Source of the DNA: CAYFIW01 sp964343265
GTDB taxonomy: Bacteria > Chloroflexota > Dehalococcoidia > Lucifugimonadales > UBA826
Length of the DNA: 64,000 bases
Assembly (NCBI GenBank): GCA_964343265.1
Contig: CAYFIW010000001.1
Span: 83,244-147,243 of the forward strand
Direction of reading: 5' to 3'
Shown here: positions 61,831 to 64,000 of the stretch, in pieces
Layout: each line of letters starts with the position of its first letter
Position numbering within the stretch: the first letter of the stretch is position 1
Made by a program: the position numbers and the translations under genes
Notes under the pieces: model-generated
The model's database searches: none
What the model was told of the DNA's origin: nothing
The model's input: only the letters and a program-made list of their open reading frames with translations

Positions 61831-61929
61831 TGCAGTTCTCCGATAAAATGATTAGTTAATTATGCTTATTGGCAATGGGCTTCTCAAGATGCAATGGCAC
61901 ATATGTGTACGATGCTTGTTGATTATCAC

Positions 61930-62436
61930 TTAGGAATGCCATTTTGTGTCTTCATTCGGGCGTGTATTTTTCCAGTTAAGTTGGTGGGATAGCAGGGTAT
62001 ATTTCTCTTCATCTGCATCTTTTGAAGACTTTTCTATGAGAATTTTCCAAAAAAAAGCTATGTCGTCGTGAGGTGTTAAATTCGCACCATCTGTTAAATA
62101 CCAATTTCGCCAAATCCATTTAACTAAACGTCCTGTAGCTCTTTTGCCAGTTAATTCAAAATACTCTGATTCTAGATAGGTGACCAATTTACCTTCTTGC
62201 CAGGGTATGTCATAAGAGCCTAGAAACTTCCATTGAAAAATTGAATCTTGTAACTTTTCACTTTCACTTAGACGTTCGTATTCCCTTAACCATCTATTTT
62301 GAGTTGCTATGCTAACTGACTCGTGTCCGTATGTTTTGACAATTATTTCATGTATTTCTTGTCGTGTTTTATTGTTTTCCACCCACAATGTGAGGACCTT
62401 TTCCATTTGCTTTAGGTTTTTTTTAACGTTCGGCAT
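61930..62436 (-). CDS. unknown protein with HTH-like N-terminus
   Basis: Unrecognised 168-residue soluble protein. The first 60 residues (ENNKTRQEIHEIIVKTYG, then SIATQNRWLREYERL) look like a helix-turn-helix of the resolvase or terminase-small-subunit type. The remainder is Trp-rich (FQWKFLGSYDIPWQEG, RLVKWIWRNWYLTDG) and helical. It could belong to a mobile or phage-like element, but no other such gene is next to it. Inference is weak. Confidence 0.5.
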   Translation of the reverse strand: MPNVKKNLKQMEKVLTLWVENNKTRQEIHEIIVKTYGHESVSIATQNRWLREYERLSESEKLQDSIFQWKFLGSYDIPWQEGKLVTYLESEYFELTGKRATGRLVKWIWRNWYLTDGANLTPHDDIAFFWKILIEKSSKDADEEKYTLLSHQLNWKNTRPNEDTKWHS

Positions 62437-62610
62437 TTTTTACCTGATATAAGTAGGATTTCAGACCATAAAACTCATTATTATTAAATGTAAAAATCAT
62501 ATTAAATCATTTTTATGTTTTGGTGTTGGAATGCTATAAGTTGGATAAAAATCTAGAAGGATAGTTTTGTTCTTTGCCTATACCGATACGAGGGCGCTAA
62601 GAATCGAAAA

Positions 62611-62669
62611 AATTTCAAATTGTTTCAGCTTATGCCCATATTTGAAATTGGAGTCTAAATTAATACAAT
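62611..62669 (+). promoter_or_regulatory. near-leaderless promoter with an overlapping inverted repeat
   Basis: TTGAAA (62642-62647), a 16-bp spacer and TACAAT (62664-62669) lie 7 bp before the ATG at 62677, so transcription should begin at or next to the start codon. AATTTCAAAT (62611-62620) and ATTTGAAATT (62640-62649) are perfect 10-bp inverted arms, the right arm covering the -35 box, an obvious place for a repressor. Confidence 0.5.
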
Positions 62670-62676
62670 TTACGGT

Positions 62677-63162
62677 ATGAAATATCTAATATTTAGTTTG
62701 TTTTTACTCTTGGCGGTTAGTTGCGGTGGGGTCGTCTATAGTGATACTGCGAGTGTCAAAGATGAATTAGTGTCTTTTGATTTTCGTGACTGCAAGGATT
62801 TTGATGACTTAACTCCAGATACGAAGGCTAAGTTAATGGCTACACACCTGTTTGCCTCTAACTTAGATGTCGACTATGAAGTTTGTGCGGTTGACGAAGG
62901 CTATCATCTAGGTATCTACGTTATTGACCGAAACTTTGAATCCTATTGTGAACAAAACGAAAGCTGTCTTGAGGCGAGAAAATCTCACGAAAATCACGAA
63001 AAGAACTATCCATCGCTACCTAAAGGGATACACGTATCCAAAGAAAATGTTTTCATTATATTCAATGTCGGTATTTATCCGAAATGGTCAAACACTAAGG
63101 TAACCCGAGGCGAAATCATCGAGATATTTAGAAAAGACTTAAACCCTGATGTGATTCGTTAA
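62677..63162 (+). CDS. unknown lipoprotein
   Basis: A 161-residue exported lipoprotein. The signal YLIFSLFLLLAVSC has a lipobox ending at Cys16. The mature part has four further cysteines (DCKDF, EVCAVD, SYCEQNESC), possibly two disulfides, and no recognised domain. It has no ribosome site and is probably read from a leaderless transcript. It is divergent from the HTH-like gene and 127 bp ahead of the small HTH gene. No function assigned. Confidence 0.65.
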   Translation: MKYLIFSLFLLLAVSCGGVVYSDTASVKDELVSFDFRDCKDFDDLTPDTKAKLMATHLFASNLDVDYEVCAVDEGYHLGIYVIDRNFESYCEQNESCLEARKSHENHEKNYPSLPKGIHVSKENVFIIFNVGIYPKWSNTKVTRGEIIEIFRKDLNPDVIR

Positions 63163-63222
63163 CCGCAACTTCCCTAAATTTCGAATTCTCCGGTCGCACC
63201 GATAAGAGTTCAGACAGAAAAT

Positions 63223-63286
63223 CCAAGGATTTAAGGATGAGAGGACGACCCTAGAGGGCACCTCTTCTCCTTGGCTAAGGAGGGAG
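63223..63286 (+). promoter_or_regulatory. candidate translational switch leader before small HTH gene
   Basis: CCAAGGA (63223-63229) can pair with TCCTTGG (63268-63274), around inner stems GAGAGG/CCTCTT and CCC/GGG. The same CCTT (63269-63272) can instead pair with AAGG of the ribosome site AAGGAGG (63277-63283). The two pairings exclude each other: one leaves the ribosome site free, the other hides it. The region is also richer in G and C than its surroundings. This is a sequence-based proposal. Confidence 0.45.
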
Positions 63287-63289
63287 ATG

Positions 63290-63613
63290 ATGAGTCTTAG
63301 AAAACAGGCAAAGATATTAGGAATAAGTGCGCCTTACTTAAGTCAGATGATTAACGGTAAGCGCCCATGGAATTTGGAAGTCAAGGTAAGGTATGAAGAG
63401 CTAGTTGCAAACACTTTTACTCAAACCCAACATTCCAGAACCAACACCTCATACAATTTCCAACATGCTACATTAGCTTCTACAGGCACGAAAAACGTGT
63501 ATAATATTGCCTCCCAGTTGCGTGGGGCTGTAGCTCATCTGGGAGAGCGCTTCAATGGCATTGAAGAGGTAGGGAGTTCGATCCTCCCCAGCTCCACCAT
63601 CTATCAGTATTAG
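63290..63613 (+). CDS. small HTH (Cro/CI-like) protein; 3' end runs into tRNA
   Basis: The first 45 residues (LRKQAKILGISAPYLSQMINGKRPW) form a clear Cro/CI-type helix-turn-helix. The ATG at 63290 is 6 bp after AAGGAGG; an ATG at 63287 is too near. Beyond about residue 50 the sequence has no domain, and the last 25 codons are the tRNA-Ala gene read in frame, stopping at 63613. So only the N-terminal part is surely protein-coding. Such short regulators beside tRNA genes can be leftovers of integrated elements. Confidence 0.5.
   Translation: MSLRKQAKILGISAPYLSQMINGKRPWNLEVKVRYEELVANTFTQTQHSRTNTSYNFQHATLASTGTKNVYNIASQLRGAVAHLGERFNGIEEVGSSILPSSTIYQY
63524..63599 (+). tRNA. tRNA-Ala (anticodon GGC)
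   Basis: A complete 76-nt cloverleaf with encoded CCA. Acceptor GGGGCTG pairs with CAGCTCC; D-stem GCTC/GAGC; anticodon stem CTTCA/TGAAG around loop ATGGCAT with anticodon GGC; T-stem GGGAG/CTCCC with loop TTCGATC. Discriminator A and CCA (63597-63599). Anticodon GGC reads GCC/GCU alanine codons. The gene is followed by AT-rich DNA. Confidence 0.95.
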
Positions 63614-63964
63614 TCACAATTTCCTTATTCTTAATGCTTTTGATATTGAGCTGATTTTCTTTCTTGTTTACAAAAGTGGTTACAAGGGTTTCCTATCTTT
63701 TTTTTAAATCACTTCTGCACCGTCTATTACCATTTATTAAAAGATTCAGGTATTAAGGGGATATTCCAAGTATCTTCACCATCGCTTTATAAAATTGGCC
63801 CTATTAACATGAAAATTAACAATCTCAATATCGTATTATGCTTTTTAAATTGGTTAAGTTTCAGATATATATAATCAAAATATTGCGTGGTTGTTGCAAC
63901 CTATATGGGCACAGTCAAAAGATGGGCCGATTTTGATAACGTTCGTAAATAAATGGAGTTAGAT
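63614..63964. other. 351-bp AT-rich stretch after tRNA-Ala
   Basis: No convincing reading frame, hairpin or repeat of the tRNA end was seen. An eight-base T-run (near 63700) has no stem ahead of it. The region probably carries the promoter of the gene starting at 63965. Confidence 0.4.
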
Positions 63965-64000
63965 ATGGTAAATGGCAAAACAAATTTCTTGCCTTCATTA
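63965..64000 (+). CDS. start of a gene cut by the window end
   Basis: ATG at 63965 opens a frame of twelve codons (MVNGKTNFLPSL) running off the window, with TGGAG about six bases upstream. It is too short to identify. Confidence 0.4.
   Translation, partial: MVNGKTNFLPSL

Noticed and set aside
63614..63964. Duplicate of the tRNA-Ala 3' end as an attachment site
   Set aside because: No second copy of the tRNA end was seen downstream in the window.
1..64000. CRISPR arrays, transposases, rRNA genes
   Set aside because: No regular repeat-spacer pattern, transposase motif or rRNA sequence was noticed.

Overview
The window is AT-rich bacterial DNA with dense genes on both strands, standard genetic code usage (TGA acts as a stop throughout) and starts mostly preceded by AGGAG-type sites. 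The gene content points to a marine SAR202-type Chloroflexota bacterium. Repeated family III CoA-transferases (five domains), two mandelate-racemase/enolase-superfamily enzymes, acyl-CoA dehydrogenases, an LLM flavin monooxygenase, several MFS carriers, SMP-30, DUF1800/DUF1501 and many alpha/beta hydrolases are the paralog families reported as expanded in that group. This assignment is inference from gene content; no rRNA or other phylogenetic marker was analysed.

1-8.9 kb is a one-direction catabolic operon: three tandem family III CoA-transferases, two adjacent acyl-CoA dehydrogenases, a family I CoA-transferase and a nitronate-monooxygenase-type flavoprotein. 8.9-14.4 kb holds a lipoprotein HtrA-like protease and a cytochrome c maturation set (CcmH-like, CcmF, a CcmI-like stub and an unknown membrane protein). 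14.4-25.4 kb is a looser region of single genes (hydrolases, LLM oxidoreductase, HAD enzyme, methyltransferase, two small zinc ribbons, a 904-residue polytopic protein) and holds three decayed genes: a winged-helix/methyltransferase remnant, the tail of a peptide-ABC ATPase, and a ThiO-like oxidase cut by one in-frame TGA.

25.4-34 kb is housekeeping: IscA-type protein and YgfZ, then on the minus strand a FAS-II/phospholipid block (HadA-like and HadB-like dehydratases, PlsX, FabG, FabL-type enoyl reductase), then SerS and an amidase. 34-42.3 kb has a cupin, a metallo-beta-lactamase protein with DUF4395, a Zn-dehydrogenase, SMP-30, two MFS carriers and a WD40-like propeller lipoprotein. 42.3-44.8 kb is proB-proA. 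44.9-52 kb has esterases, another MFS carrier, a crotonase/MhpD-type hydratase/hydrolase module, an Eis-like acetyltransferase and a mandelate-racemase-type enzyme.

52-57.8 kb has a von Willebrand A protein followed by a DUF1800-DUF1501-NHL operon whose products have no visible export signal. 57.8-61.8 kb has a Cro/CI-type regulator, structured intergenic DNA, a second enolase-superfamily enzyme and a fused double CoA-transferase. The right end has two unknown proteins, a small HTH gene behind a strongly structured leader, tRNA-Ala(GGC), and the start of another gene.

The most unusual items are the candidate translational switch in front of the small HTH gene and its partial look-alike at 58.36 kb, the signal-less DUF1800/DUF1501/NHL/VWA block, the fused CoA-transferase with one half lacking the catalytic Asp, the CoA-transfer operon of unknown substrate, and the cluster of gene remnants at 15-25 kb.
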